Source of the DNA: an uncultured Collinsella sp.
Lineage (GTDB): Bacteria; Actinomycetota; Coriobacteriia; Coriobacteriales; Coriobacteriaceae
Reading direction: 5' to 3'
Assembly: GCA_947002045.1 (NCBI GenBank)
Contig: CAMQJB010000004.1
Span: forward strand, 1-64,000
DNA length: 64,000 nt
The notes below the pieces were generated by a model that had not been told where the DNA came from, made no database searches, and was given only the letters and a program-made list of their open reading frames with translations. Below, piece after piece: positions 25,501 through 34,202 of this stretch. The translations under genes were made by a program, and so were the position numbers. The number at the start of each line of letters is the position of its first letter. Position 1 is the stretch's first letter.

Positions 25501-28500
25501 TGGCGTCGACGCCAATAACCGAGCACGTCGCTGTGACCTCGGGGCTGTTTTGACCACTCGTGCCCACGACCGTCAACGTTGCCGAGACATCCTGGTTGGC
25601 AAGCTTGGCATACGTGGCATTGTCGGGATAGCGCTCAGCATAGCGAGCGTACTTCTCACTCGTCAGGCGCGAGGAAACGACAACCTTCGTGTTGTACTGC
25701 GGCTGCGTGACCTTGAGATTCTCTGCGGAGACAATAGAGCTGTTGCTCGACTTAAACAGACGCCAATCCTGCCCGGACATCGCGTCATAGCCAGGCAGAT
25801 CCTCCGGAACAATACCAAGGGACGTCGAATCGGTCGTCGTCTTGTTGTAGCTCCAGGCAAGGTTGCCGTCGGCATCGAGATACGCCTTCTGGAACGCGTG
25901 CATGTCCGCCGAAACGGCATTGGCGTCCTGGCCATTCAGAATGGCGGCAGCATAGCCGGCCTTCGCCTTTTCCATAAGAGAAAGCTCGGCATCGAGCTCG
26001 CCCTGGTCCTGCGGAGAAATCGCAAAGTCGAGGGTCTTGCTTGCCGTGACCTCGGCGTTGGACTTATCGGTCACCGTAAGGGTGATCTTGGTCTTCGCTG
26101 CCTCTTTGCCAGGCAGTGGCTGATAGACCGTGCCCTTGTAGCCGTTGAACGTGATGTCATCGGTGCTGGCGGAGTACTCGACCTTGTAGTACTTGCCGTC
26201 GATATTGAGCGTGCTCGTGCGCGGCATCTGCAGGTCGGCGGTCAAGCCGTCCTTGTTGGCGACCGCGTCGGTGCCGGAGTACTTGATGTTGTCGTAAGTA
26301 AACGCCGCGTCGACCTTCTCCTGCAGCGCCTTCTTGTCGGCAGCAACCTTCTCGGGATCGCCCTTGACGGTCACCGTGAAGTCGTGCGCGCCCTTAACGT
26401 CAGACGGGCCACCGCTCACAAACGAAACGGTCGCGGTCAGCGTTACGGTGCGATCGCTCGAAACGCGCGTCACCTTGCCGGCGTAGTCGTCCCAGCCATA
26501 ACCGGAAGGCCAAATGACATCGCCGTCGGAACTCTTCCATTCAACCTCGAACTTGCTCTTGGAGCCCGCGCGGTACGGAAGTGTGAGATTCGACGTGACG
26601 GACTCGGCCGAATCGCCCGAAGCGTAGCCTATGGCAATTTGCTCGGCAGCATCGTCGAGCATCTGCTGCACACGAGCCTCGTCCCAAGCCACCTGAACCG
26701 TCTTGTTGGGCTGGTAATACTCGGTCTTCTCGCCATCGCGCGACAGTTCAAACGCCACATCGGCGCTACGCAGACCGTCGATGTTGTAACCGGTGTAGTC
26801 GTTGGGGTCAATGAAGAAGAACGTTACATCGCCATTGGTCTTGTCCTGCGCATCGGAGATGCCGACCGTGGCCTTGGCGTCCTCAGCCTTAAAGAGCACG
26901 CCGCCCTCGGAGACCTTAACGTCAACGTCGGTAAATCCCAGATCAGCAAGCTGTGCCTTCAGCGCATCATTGACGTTGCCGCCCTTGGCGCTGTAGTCAA
27001 CAACAATCTGCTTGTTAGCATCGTTGAGCTTTTGGACTGCAGCCTCGAGCGAACCCGCGGCGATAACCTTGTTGGTGGAGACGAGCTCGACCGTCGAGCT
27101 TCCGCTCGTGGCGACAGCCTTCAGATACTTGCCAGCAGCAGATGCCGAGACCGTCGCCTCGGCGCCCGACATATCGGACAGCAGCGTCCAGTCGGCCGCG
27201 GGAGCCTTCGCGTCGTCGGCCGCATACCAAGCAACAGTCGCCTGACCGGTGACGTCGATACCATTGGTGGCCGAACCGTCGGCGCGCTTGGCCTGCGCCG
27301 TCGCCTTAACGCTATCACCTGAGACGAGATGGGTCGTATCGCTATTGATCTGCGGCGTAGTGGTCACGCGCAGCAGGTTATACTCCCCCGCCGCGGTAAC
27401 ACTGTCGGGCGAAACCCACTCAACGGTGTTGTCGAGTGCGCTCGCGGTGACCTTGATCTTCTTGCCGACAAGCGCATCCGTAATAGTCAGGCTGCCATCA
27501 GTCGTATCGACGCCGTCGGTGAGCTCGGTCCAATCGGTACCGTTCTCGCTCGCGTACCACGCCATGGTGAGGTCGGCATCATCGGGCACGTCCTTGGTCG
27601 AGCCCGACCAAGGACCCGGAACCTGCACGCTCGGTGTGATCTTTGAACCCACGCTCAGCGTAACGTTCTTATCGGCAAGCTCAATGCCCGCCAGCTTGTA
27701 CTGGCCCTTAAGCGTCACGGGGCCAAGCGGAGCAACAGACTGCGTGCCGCCGGAGGAGCTCTTCTTCTGCGTGCTGAAAACGGTATTTTCGCTCGTCACC
27801 TTTACGCGCAGATACTTGCCGGCATAGGCGGCGTCAACGGTATAGGTGGCCTCGGTAGCACCGGGGATATCGGTGTAATCGGAGTCGAAGCTCGAGCTAC
27901 TATTTGCATACTGCCACTGGTAGGTCACATTATCGGTGCGGTCGATATAGCTGTACTTCGAGCCGTCCTTTTTGCGCACCTTGGTCTTGAGCTTATCGCC
28001 CACGTGCACGCCGTTGGTGGCAGGAGAGCCCTCAAACTGCACGTCGTAAAGCTCAACCTGACCCGCAACCGAGACAGGACCTGCCGCATAGTAGGGCTTC
28101 TCCTCGCCATAGCCGCCATTGGCCTTAGCCACGACGTAGTAGCCCTTAAGGGCGGCGGTCACCGTCAGGGTGTTACCGGTCTCACCCTCGATAGGCGTGT
28201 TGCACGAGCTCGCGTATTTCGCGGTGCCCTTATACCACTGCCACGTGACATGCGAATCGGTGGTAACGTCGGTGGAACCCGCCTTGGCGGTCGCCGTAAT
28301 CGTGGAGCCAACCTCGACTTTGCCCGAAGTCGGGCTCATAGTCACGCTCGAAACATTAATTGAACCGGCGGCTGCAACGAGAGCGACCGTCGAGTTGGTC
28401 ATGCTCGAAGAGCCGATCTTCGAAGACACCTTGCACTTGAGGTACTTGCCGCCCAAAGCATCGGTTAGCTCGAGGGTCTCACCCGTGGCACCCGCAATGT

Positions 28501-29773
28501 CGGTATACTTGCCACTCTTGGTGCCAGAGCACTGCCACTGGAAGTTGAGCTTGTTCGCGTCGATAAACGTCGAGGCGCCCTTTTCCTTGGCGCGCACCTG
28601 AGCGGTATCGCCCACCGCAAACACGGAATTATTATTCTTGGGATTGATAAGCGATACGGCATAGATGTCCACCGCACCGGCCTGTTTGACCTTGCTGGAA
28701 GTGGTCTTGTTCACCGTGTTGACGCCAGCGGTGGCCTCGACTCTGACGTACTTGCCCTCGAGGTCGTCGGTCAGCGTGAGCGCGGCGCCCGTCGCGCCCT
28801 CGATCTTGGTAAAGCCCGAGTACTGCGAGGTGGATGCGAACCACGTGTAGGTAACCTTGGCGTCGGCAGGGGCTTGCTGATAATAGCTTATGTACGGAGT
28901 CGCCGTCAGGGTATCGCCTATGTTCGGCGTGTCGCTACTCAGCTTGACGCTGTTAAGCTCCATCTGGCCGGCGCCCAGCACGGGACCGGGGATGTAATTA
29001 GCGTTGATGCCCGAGCCGTACGCAGCGGGACCATAGTAGTCCTTGCCGTCTGCCGTAACCTTGCAGATGAAGTACTTGCCCACCATAGCGTCGGTAACGG
29101 TGAGCGACTGCTCGTGGCCTACGACCTCGGTGTAGTCGGCGACATTGCTGCTGTGCCTGGTCGTGCCGGCGAGCCAGGTATAGGTCCAGGTGCCGGGATT
29201 GGCAACGGACTCAGTCGAAGTGCCGTACCAGTCGTCCTCGACCTCATCGTACATATTTGCCCAGAGTGTGTCGCCCGCGCTGAGCGCACCAGACTTCGTG
29301 GAATACGAGTTGTCCTTATCCTTGGCGTCCTGGATATAGACCTTTGCCTCACCGGAAAGCGTTGTGTCGGATGCGGCGGCAACGGCGTTCTTCTGCTCCG
29401 AAGCAACAGGCACCGCGGGAGAGTTCTCGGACTCAGTCGCGTTGTCTGCGGCGGTGTCATCGCCATTCGCGGCACTCGCATTTGCACCCTGATCTGCGCT
29501 GACACCATCGGCAGCAGCGCTCACCGCCGCACTGTTCGCGTCGGCGCCGGCAACAGCGCCCTCGTCTGTCGCCGTGCCCTCGCCGCCCGTCGTAGCCTGA
29601 GCCACGGCCTCGGCAATGCCCTCGGCGCCCTCGGCCCAAAGTTGCGCCGGCGTGGTGCCAAAAGCCATGGCAAAAGCCAGGAACGCCACCAGACCGCGCT
29701 TGGCTACGCCACGGGCAATCGCTCCATGGCGACGCCACGAGGCGCGCTGGCACTCGTCCTCAAACATATCCAT
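22586..29773 (-). CDS. Giant surface protein: Ig-like repeats, three DUF4430 modules, beta-propeller
   Basis: A 2,395-residue secreted protein. In order: signal peptide (hydrophobic LVAFLAFAMAFG, about 29-40); Ala/Asp-rich linker; seven Ig-like repeats of 100-115 residues (about 140-910), each ending like GKYLRVKVTS; atrophied-Ig-like domains (about 910-1410); three DUF4430 modules (about 1411-1526, 1534-1648, 1657-1759) with EAGDSVVWCY-type ends; PQQ-like beta-propeller (about 1807-2186); InlB/Flg_new repeat (about 2190-2258, GYTFAGWYTDEACTEAY); Gly/Asn and Lys/Asp/Ser linker; C-terminal membrane helix with KRR tail (about 2369-2395) and no LPXTG. The ATG at 29773 has TAGGAG; ATG 29854 is possible. 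The riboswitch upstream suggests corrinoid capture at the cell surface, which is inferred. Confidence 0.88.
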   Translation of the reverse strand: MDMFEDECQRASWRRHGAIARGVAKRGLVAFLAFAMAFGTTPAQLWAEGAEGIAEAVAQATTGGEGTATDEGAVAGADANSAAVSAAADGVSADQGANASAANGDDTAADNATESENSPAVPVASEQKNAVAAASDTTLSGEAKVYIQDAKDKDNSYSTKSGALSAGDTLWANMYDEVEDDWYGTSTESVANPGTWTYTWLAGTTRHSSNVADYTEVVGHEQSLTVTDAMVGKYFICKVTADGKDYYGPAAYGSGINANYIPGPVLGAGQMELNSVKLSSDTPNIGDTLTATPYISYYQQAPADAKVTYTWFASTSQYSGFTKIEGATGAALTLTDDLEGKYVRVEATAGVNTVNKTTSSKVKQAGAVDIYAVSLINPKNNNSVFAVGDTAQVRAKEKGASTFIDANKLNFQWQCSGTKSGKYTDIAGATGETLELTDALGGKYLKCKVSSKIGSSSMTNSTVALVAAAGSINVSSVTMSPTSGKVEVGSTITATAKAGSTDVTTDSHVTWQWYKGTAKYASSCNTPIEGETGNTLTVTAALKGYYVVAKANGGYGEEKPYYAAGPVSVAGQVELYDVQFEGSPATNGVHVGDKLKTKVRKKDGSKYSYIDRTDNVTYQWQYANSSSSFDSDYTDIPGATEATYTVDAAYAGKYLRVKVTSENTVFSTQKKSSSGGTQSVAPLGPVTLKGQYKLAGIELADKNVTLSVGSKITPSVQVPGPWSGSTKDVPDDADLTMAWYASENGTDWTELTDGVDTTDGSLTITDALVGKKIKVTASALDNTVEWVSPDSVTAAGEYNLLRVTTTPQINSDTTHLVSGDSVKATAQAKRADGSATNGIDVTGQATVAWYAADDAKAPAADWTLLSDMSGAEATVSASAAGKYLKAVATSGSSTVELVSTNKVIAAGSLEAAVQKLNDANKQIVVDYSAKGGNVNDALKAQLADLGFTDVDVKVSEGGVLFKAEDAKATVGISDAQDKTNGDVTFFFIDPNDYTGYNIDGLRSADVAFELSRDGEKTEYYQPNKTVQVAWDEARVQQMLDDAAEQIAIGYASGDSAESVTSNLTLPYRAGSKSKFEVEWKSSDGDVIWPSGYGWDDYAGKVTRVSSDRTVTLTATVSFVSGGPSDVKGAHDFTVTVKGDPEKVAADKKALQEKVDAAFTYDNIKYSGTDAVANKDGLTADLQMPRTSTLNIDGKYYKVEYSASTDDITFNGYKGTVYQPLPGKEAAKTKITLTVTDKSNAEVTASKTLDFAISPQDQGELDAELSLMEKAKAGYAAAILNGQDANAVSADMHAFQKAYLDADGNLAWSYNKTTTDSTSLGIVPEDLPGYDAMSGQDWRLFKSSNSSIVSAENLKVTQPQYNTKVVVSSRLTSEKYARYAERYPDNATYAKLANQDVSATLTVVGTSGQNSPEVTATCSVIGVDAKGKQQTWAAASQYTLKNGSTAADLSEELFKQAGLKADYDPNGSWGWVLNSITSPFDADRTLAYDHATGAYWQLFINGVAASVGAGNYKLEAGDSVVWCYSKYGDAAPTDQLSVSCTVVGQDASGAQQTWAQPTTSLVEEGATAADLSEQVFKQVGIGADTGTGSYGWFLNSLTSPFEKNVTLSTEQVNESTWKYWQFFVNGKMANVGAGNYTLKAGDEIAWVYGSDGTMPGQVSVSMEIIGKKDDKAQRWTDPSKQVFVGGTTIKDATAAYFDALGIKSEMYDQLGFWGVHSLVSPLDGTKLAGAWSYFVNGVPGSQLDSDYVLKSRDKIVWAYAAGDTVPNPDEVVVNPSAPRPTDWKSDWDGKSNAAVENVSTPTGALASSWTFDWKAYSGSAYPNASEPIVVNGNVYLAVNKRLLKIDAKSGKVLAESNLKTAVGYTSRPIYANGLVIVPLDGGAVQALTADALTTVWVTDSVSETAQSNSQLTIDGNYLYVGTVDVDYGKGTYNNGHLTRINILTGAVSWQHVNADEGYYWTGATVGDDFVLVPTSAGTVEMLSKSSGDVLGKVSVGAVVNSTCVLSADDSHAYLISRDGKLHVLAISDGDSRDADAASLITEERVVDLGLTGCACVPTTTYDGKLIVGGEVAGGSALAIIDPANNFAKTLVSSADGTALPAGGIKGAPLVSVQGEDAYVYFTVNYGESPDFVNYTSGGGVYRYKLGDAEASGVFSATGHYNFCDSPIACDAQGNLYYINDSGTLFKLNAGVKVSFSAGEGSKVDFQTTAANGSIAKPADPTREGYTFAGWYTDEACTEAYDFSVAVTADMTLYAKWIKNAVNPGGNGGSGSAGGNGGSGNAGAGSGSGNGTNGQQAGGAVAPGKKPVSSTTTTTETKDDKDSKKKSDKSGKKDKKSGKKDDKSGKSDTGSSAATTAKKSAAAPSQQSGFNPLAIAGVAAGVIGLAVIGVFVFTKRR

Positions 29774-29911
29774 TTGTCTCCTATTGTCTGAACTTGGAGC
29801 ATTGCCCAGCGGCTGCCCCACGTCATCGCGCACATTGCGCTCGAGTACCCCCATCGGGGTCCCCCTTCCCTCCAGAGCCCAACGCGTACCGGCGGCATGC
29901 GCCGCGGCCGC

Positions 29912-30098
29912 GTACAAGATGGGAGGCGATCCGACTTAACCTTACCGACCCGGGCGCGCCGTCCGATCTGCGACGCGACTATCCCGGGCCAAGAGGAATT
30001 ACGGTTACTGGTACAGCCGGGGACTTGCACCCCGATTCTCCCAAACGCGCAGGAAAACCGCGCATTCGTGCGTCTCCGCACTACCATCTAGGCCATCG
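29912..30098 (-). promoter_or_regulatory. Cobalamin riboswitch
   Basis: On the minus strand, upstream of the giant protein, the conserved core reads GGGAGAATC, then GGGGTGCAAGTCCCC, GGCTG, and CCAGTAACCGTAA (30040-29999). The downstream B12-box-like segment is AAGTCGGATCGCCTCCC (29938-29922). These match, in order and spacing, the GGTGCAA-TCC, GCTG, CC-GCAACTGT and AGTC-GGA-CGCC blocks of cobalamin riboswitches. No T-rich terminator follows the B12 box, so control may be translational. A GC-rich hairpin lies just downstream (about 29882-29915). The 5' boundary is approximate. About 140 bases separate the box from the start codon. The remaining 30099-30240 shows no clear feature. Confidence 0.87.
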
Positions 30099-30240
30099 AT
30101 TATTACTGTCAGTATGGTATCACGCAAAAGGGCCCCGCACGAAGGCGAAGCCCAAGGTAAAAGCTATGGTTTGCGATAGATTAGGGCGTGGATGGATCGC
30201 TGAGCAAAATGATCCGTTTTCCTCCGTCCCCCAGGGGTCA

Positions 30241-32004
30241 TTAACGCTTGCCGCCGTGACTGTTGCGCCAGATCTCGCGGCCCAGCATCAGCGCCAGCAC
30301 CAGCGCGCTCACGTAGCCCATAAAGCCAATGACCGGGATACCAAACACAACCGGCTCGATGCGCGCGTAGTACACCACCGACGAACCGATAAACAGACCG
30401 GCGATCACAATTGCCATCGACATACGGTCGATAATTCCACCCAGCTGCCGCAGCGCCTTATCGCTGCTCATGATCTGCGTGTTCACCTTAAGCTGGCCGC
30501 GCGTGAGCATACGCGACGCCAAGCCCAGATACTCGGCCGCCTCGAGCGAGCCTTTTGCCGCGCGATAGCTGCTCGCCGCAAAGTCGCGCCCCATTTCGCG
30601 GACGCGTGCATAGGTGCTCTTTTCGTTTTTGATGTGCGCTTGGATGATCTGGATCATGTTGACGTTGGGCATATACTCGGTCAGCAGACCCTCGAGTGTC
30701 ACCATGCCGCGGGCGAACATCGTCACCACGCTCGGCAGCTCAACGTCATTTTTGCGCGCCAGGTTTAGCAGCGAGGTCAAAAACTCACCGATATCCAGGT
30801 CCTTAAGATCGAGGCCCGCAAAGTCGGCTACGATAAAGTCCAAATCGGACAAAAAGGCCGAATGGTCAAGCTCGGCCGAGTCGCCGCGCGTCACGGCAAA
30901 GCGCATAAGCGAATCCTTGAGCTTGGGCACGTCGCCCTCGGCCACGGCGAAAATCATGTCCTTGACGATGCCTCGGTCATGGCTCGACATGCGCCCGACC
31001 ATGCCCAGGTCAATAAAGTAGACAATGCCGTCCTTGAGGATGATGTTTCCCGCATGCGGGTCGGCATGGAAAAAGCCGTCGTCGAGCACCTGCGTCGAAT
31101 AGTCCTCGACGATCGCCGAGCCGATCTTTTCCAGGTCATAGCCCTCGGCCACCAGGCGCTCGGGATCGGCAATGGAGATGCCGTCGATGTAGTCCATGAC
31201 CACGACGTGTTCGGTGCAAAGGTCCAGGTAGGATTTGGGACACGAAACGCCGTGCACGCTTTTGTGGAAGTCATAGAAATCGTTGAGGTTTTTGGCCTCG
31301 GCCAAAAAGTTGGTCTCCTCGCGAAATGAGGTCCACAGCTCTTCGACCACACCGTGCAGGTCAACAAACTGATCGGTGTTGACGAACTTGGAAACGATGC
31401 GCACCACCGAACGGATGATGTCGATGTCCTGCGCCATGACCTGTTGCGCGCCGGGGCGCTGCACCTTAACGGCTACGTCCTCGCCGGTCACCAGACGGGC
31501 GCGGTGCACCTGCGCGAGCGACGCGCTTCCGAGCGGGTTGGGGTCGATCGCGTCGAACATCTGCCCCAGGCGCTGGCCGTATTCCTCTTCCAGACAGCGG
31601 AGCACTACCTCATATGGCACCGGCTCTACGTCGGAGCGCAGGCGACGGAGCTCGTCGCAAAACCGCTGCGGCAAAATCTCGGAGCGGTTAGCCAGAATCT
31701 GCCCCATCTTGACGAACATGGGACCGAGCTCTTCGAGCAGACGACGCAGACGCACCGGCGTGAGGTTATCCCATACGCGGTACTTTTTGATCAGGCGAAC
31801 GATCTGCCCAATGCGCTCACGACGACCTGCCGGTGTGAGCTGATACTCCTCGTCCGGCGCCATCGCGTCGGGCTCCTCGGGGACCATATCGACAGCGCGT
31901 GGCTTCTTACGAGCACCCGAGACGGCGGCCTCAACCTCATCGACAACCGCCGTCTCGTCACCCAAGGGATCTAGATTGTTGTAATCGGTGGTGGAATCTG
32001 CCAT
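30241..32004 (-). CDS. UbiB/ABC1/ADCK atypical kinase family protein
   Basis: A 587-residue protein with the UbiB atypical kinase core. Visible motifs are KMGQILANRSEILP (the KxGQ helix), GSASLAQVHRA (the Ala-rich loop replacing the Gly-rich loop), VAVKVQRPG (ATP-binding Lys), GFFHADPHAGNI (catalytic loop) and VYFIDLGMVGR (metal-binding Asp). Two hydrophobic C-terminal segments (about 535-580) anchor it in the membrane. UbiB proteins support quinone or lipid metabolism through ATPase activity; this host may lack ubiquinone, so the lipid role is open. The start lies 8 bp after the phasin-like gene stop, so they form an operon. Confidence 0.9.
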   Translation of the reverse strand: MADSTTDYNNLDPLGDETAVVDEVEAAVSGARKKPRAVDMVPEEPDAMAPDEEYQLTPAGRRERIGQIVRLIKKYRVWDNLTPVRLRRLLEELGPMFVKMGQILANRSEILPQRFCDELRRLRSDVEPVPYEVVLRCLEEEYGQRLGQMFDAIDPNPLGSASLAQVHRARLVTGEDVAVKVQRPGAQQVMAQDIDIIRSVVRIVSKFVNTDQFVDLHGVVEELWTSFREETNFLAEAKNLNDFYDFHKSVHGVSCPKSYLDLCTEHVVVMDYIDGISIADPERLVAEGYDLEKIGSAIVEDYSTQVLDDGFFHADPHAGNIILKDGIVYFIDLGMVGRMSSHDRGIVKDMIFAVAEGDVPKLKDSLMRFAVTRGDSAELDHSAFLSDLDFIVADFAGLDLKDLDIGEFLTSLLNLARKNDVELPSVVTMFARGMVTLEGLLTEYMPNVNMIQIIQAHIKNEKSTYARVREMGRDFAASSYRAAKGSLEAAEYLGLASRMLTRGQLKVNTQIMSSDKALRQLGGIIDRMSMAIVIAGLFIGSSVVYYARIEPVVFGIPVIGFMGYVSALVLALMLGREIWRNSHGGKR

Positions 32005-32012
32005 CTGCGCTG

Positions 32013-32429
32013 CTACTCGGCCTCTTCGGTGTCCTCTGCATCGTCGGGCTCAACGGACTCGACGGGCACCGAAGTCACGTTGTCCTCGACCGAGTCGACG
32101 ATGTCGCGCACATGGGCCAGGAAGGCCGTGCGCTCGGGGGCGGTCATAACCCGGACGCGAGCCAGGATGAGCTCGTCGAGCACGCGCTGCGCCGCAGTCT
32201 CGCCCTGCATGCCCAGGCGCTCGGTCAGGTCGGAAATGGTGCCGCCGGCCTGCTCGAACATATCGGACACGCTGCGGGCGATATCGGGGGTGCCGGCGTC
32301 CTTGCGGACCTGCTCGCCCTTAGTATTGAGGTCGTCAAGGACCTTCTTGCCGCCCTCAACGGCAACGGCAGCGGCGCCGAAGCCCACGTTGATGGCACCG
32401 TTAACAAGCTGATCGAATTTCATAACCAT
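32013..32429 (-). CDS. Phasin-like small coiled-coil protein
   Basis: A 138-residue protein with an N-terminal amphipathic stretch (FDQLVNGAINVGFGAAAVAVEGGKK, interrupted by small residues), a predicted helix pair, and an acidic tail rich in Glu and Asp (about 118-138). Small phasin-related proteins of this kind (polyhydroxyalkanoate granule-associated-like) are often found beside UbiB-type kinases. The ATG at 32429 has GGAG 7 bases upstream; the TTG-initiated frame is rejected. Whether it binds granules or lipid is not shown. It probably works with the UbiB-like protein encoded immediately downstream. Confidence 0.7.
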   Translation of the reverse strand: MVMKFDQLVNGAINVGFGAAAVAVEGGKKVLDDLNTKGEQVRKDAGTPDIARSVSDMFEQAGGTISDLTERLGMQGETAAQRVLDELILARVRVMTAPERTAFLAHVRDIVDSVEDNVTSVPVESVEPDDAEDTEEAE

Positions 32430-32513
32430 GGTTGGCTCCAATCATGAACAACTGCATTGGCGTTCTTGTACCCAAGATTGGGTGAACGACACAAAATCGT
32501 TTTATCGCCAAGA

Positions 32514-32559
32514 TAGAAATCGAGCGGGGCGAAGCCTTTGACGGCGTTTGTCCCGCTCG
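32514..32559 (-). terminator. Probable terminator after the C69 dipeptidase gene
   Basis: CGAGCGGG (32521-32528) pairs with CCCGCTCG (32552-32559). On the minus strand the stem is followed by ATTTCTATC, a modest T-rich tail, 19 bp after the dipeptidase stop. Confidence 0.55.
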
Positions 32560-32577
32560 TTCGCCGCAAGGCCGTCT

Positions 32578-34101
32578 TTACCTTACGTTGTCATTCATCG
32601 CGAAGGAGTTCTTCATGGCACAGCTCGTGGTGTAGAGCACCTTGCCCAACAGGGCATCGGTCTCCACGCGCACGAGCTCGGCAAAGGCCTCGTTGGCGCG
32701 GGCGAGCTCGGCGGGCGCCTCGGCCTCGGGCAGCGCGGCCACGGCGGCATCGACGTCGTGGATCTGCTTGTGGCCCATGCCGCCAACTTTCTCCTGATAA
32801 TCCTCGACCGCGCGACCGCACTCATGGAAGCGAACATCGGCCAAGGCACCGATCAGGCGATTTGCCCAATAGAAATTCTCGGACGTCACGCGAGCCTGCG
32901 TGTCGGCATAGTACTCGGGCATGGTCTCGACATTGGCGTACAGCGGCACGAGCGCGTTAAACGAGTTGGAGCCAAACGCCATCCACTGCACGGCGCGATA
33001 CGCCGGCTGCGCATAGGGGCGCAGCTGCAGCACGGCAAGCTGGCTGTTGCGGTTGATGCCGATGGGACGATAGGCGCCGCGCGTGGCGGGCGTGCCCTTG
33101 CTGCCGTAGCAGTCGTACTCTGTGCCCTGGTAGTGGCTCGAAAGCACGTACTTGATGTCCTCGATGGTCACCTTGCGCTCGGGCACGCGGCTCCAGGGGA
33201 TGTCGTCGCTCTCGGGCGTGTAGTCGGCGTCGGGACCGTCCCACACATCGCTGGGGTTGAGGCAGCGCTGCATGTACCAGGCGCGCGGCGTGTTGTAGAC
33301 GTGGTCGCTGTCGCTGTGCGAGCCAAAGGCCTCGCGCGGGTTAAAGACCGCAGCGGGACCATCGCCCTTAACGCCCAGCGTCAGATCCAGATGCCACTCG
33401 GCCATCCAGGAGCGCAGGTCGGCGGAGCACATGTGGTCGACCTGGGCGCCCTCGGCGTCGTCCAGGTCAAAGCTATCGATACCCAGCTGGTTGGGCATGG
33501 TCACGTAGGCATCATCGGGCACGCGCTTGGCGATCCAGTGGTGGCCGCCGATGGTCTCGAGCCACCAGATCTCGTCAACATCACTAAAGGCGATGCCGTT
33601 GTTCTCGTAGGTGCCGTAGCGCTCGAGCAGGTCGCCCAGGATGCGCACACCGTCGCGGGCGGACTTGGCGTACGGCAGCACCAGGGTCACCATATCCTCC
33701 TCGCCCAAACCACCGGGCTGCGCCGGAACATAGCCGTCCTCGCCCTCGTTGCCCTTGGCGGGCACGTAGTCCACGAGCGGATCGGCGCCGCGGACGCGCT
33801 CGTTGGTGGTGAGCGTCTCGGTTGCGGACATGCCAACATTGAGCTCGTTGAAGCCGGCCTCGGCCCAAATGCCATGACCCGGGACAACGTCGGGGACGCT
33901 TGTGTAACGCATGGGATTGTCGGGCAGCTCAACGGTCAGGTGGCTCAGGACACTCGTGTAGACGCGCGGCTGCTCGTCGGGATGCACCACGCGCATGCGC
34001 TTGGGCTCAAATACCCCGTTGGACGAGTCCTCGTTGCGGGCGACCAGCGTCGACCCGTCGTAGCTCGCGTTCTTACCAACCAAAATCGTTGTGCACGGCA
34101 T
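32578..34101 (-). CDS. C69 family dipeptidase (PepD-like)
   Basis: A 507-residue Ntn-hydrolase. In family C69 the N-terminal Cys is the nucleophile, here Cys3 in MPCTTILVGKNASYDG, exposed after removal of the first residues without a long propeptide. Family blocks include LVARNEDS, MSATETL, LLERYGTYENNGIAFSD, EIWWLETIGGHHW and YRPIGINRNSQLAVLQLRP. It should hydrolyse dipeptides in the cytoplasm. The ATG at 34101 is chosen because AAGGAGG lies 7 bases upstream; an earlier ATG at 34107 directly abuts the ribosome site. With Sapep at the start of the window this makes two unrelated dipeptidases, consistent with peptide fermentation. Confidence 0.92.
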   Translation of the reverse strand: MPCTTILVGKNASYDGSTLVARNEDSSNGVFEPKRMRVVHPDEQPRVYTSVLSHLTVELPDNPMRYTSVPDVVPGHGIWAEAGFNELNVGMSATETLTTNERVRGADPLVDYVPAKGNEGEDGYVPAQPGGLGEEDMVTLVLPYAKSARDGVRILGDLLERYGTYENNGIAFSDVDEIWWLETIGGHHWIAKRVPDDAYVTMPNQLGIDSFDLDDAEGAQVDHMCSADLRSWMAEWHLDLTLGVKGDGPAAVFNPREAFGSHSDSDHVYNTPRAWYMQRCLNPSDVWDGPDADYTPESDDIPWSRVPERKVTIEDIKYVLSSHYQGTEYDCYGSKGTPATRGAYRPIGINRNSQLAVLQLRPYAQPAYRAVQWMAFGSNSFNALVPLYANVETMPEYYADTQARVTSENFYWANRLIGALADVRFHECGRAVEDYQEKVGGMGHKQIHDVDAAVAALPEAEAPAELARANEAFAELVRVETDALLGKVLYTTSCAMKNSFAMNDNVR

Positions 34102-34202
34102 GCGCATCCTCCTTGAGCGAAGAAATCAAACGGTAACAGTGTATCGCTTCGGCACAAATTGGGCGAAACCGCGACCTCGTCAACCCCAGTGGGCAAAAAC
34201 GC

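Noticed and set aside
25286..27322. A 678-codon plus-strand frame inside the giant surface-protein gene
   Set aside because: It is antisense to a clear multi-domain protein and has the Arg/Gly/Leu-rich composition of GC-driven antisense frames. Similar long frames antisense to fhs, dnaE and others were dismissed for the same reason.
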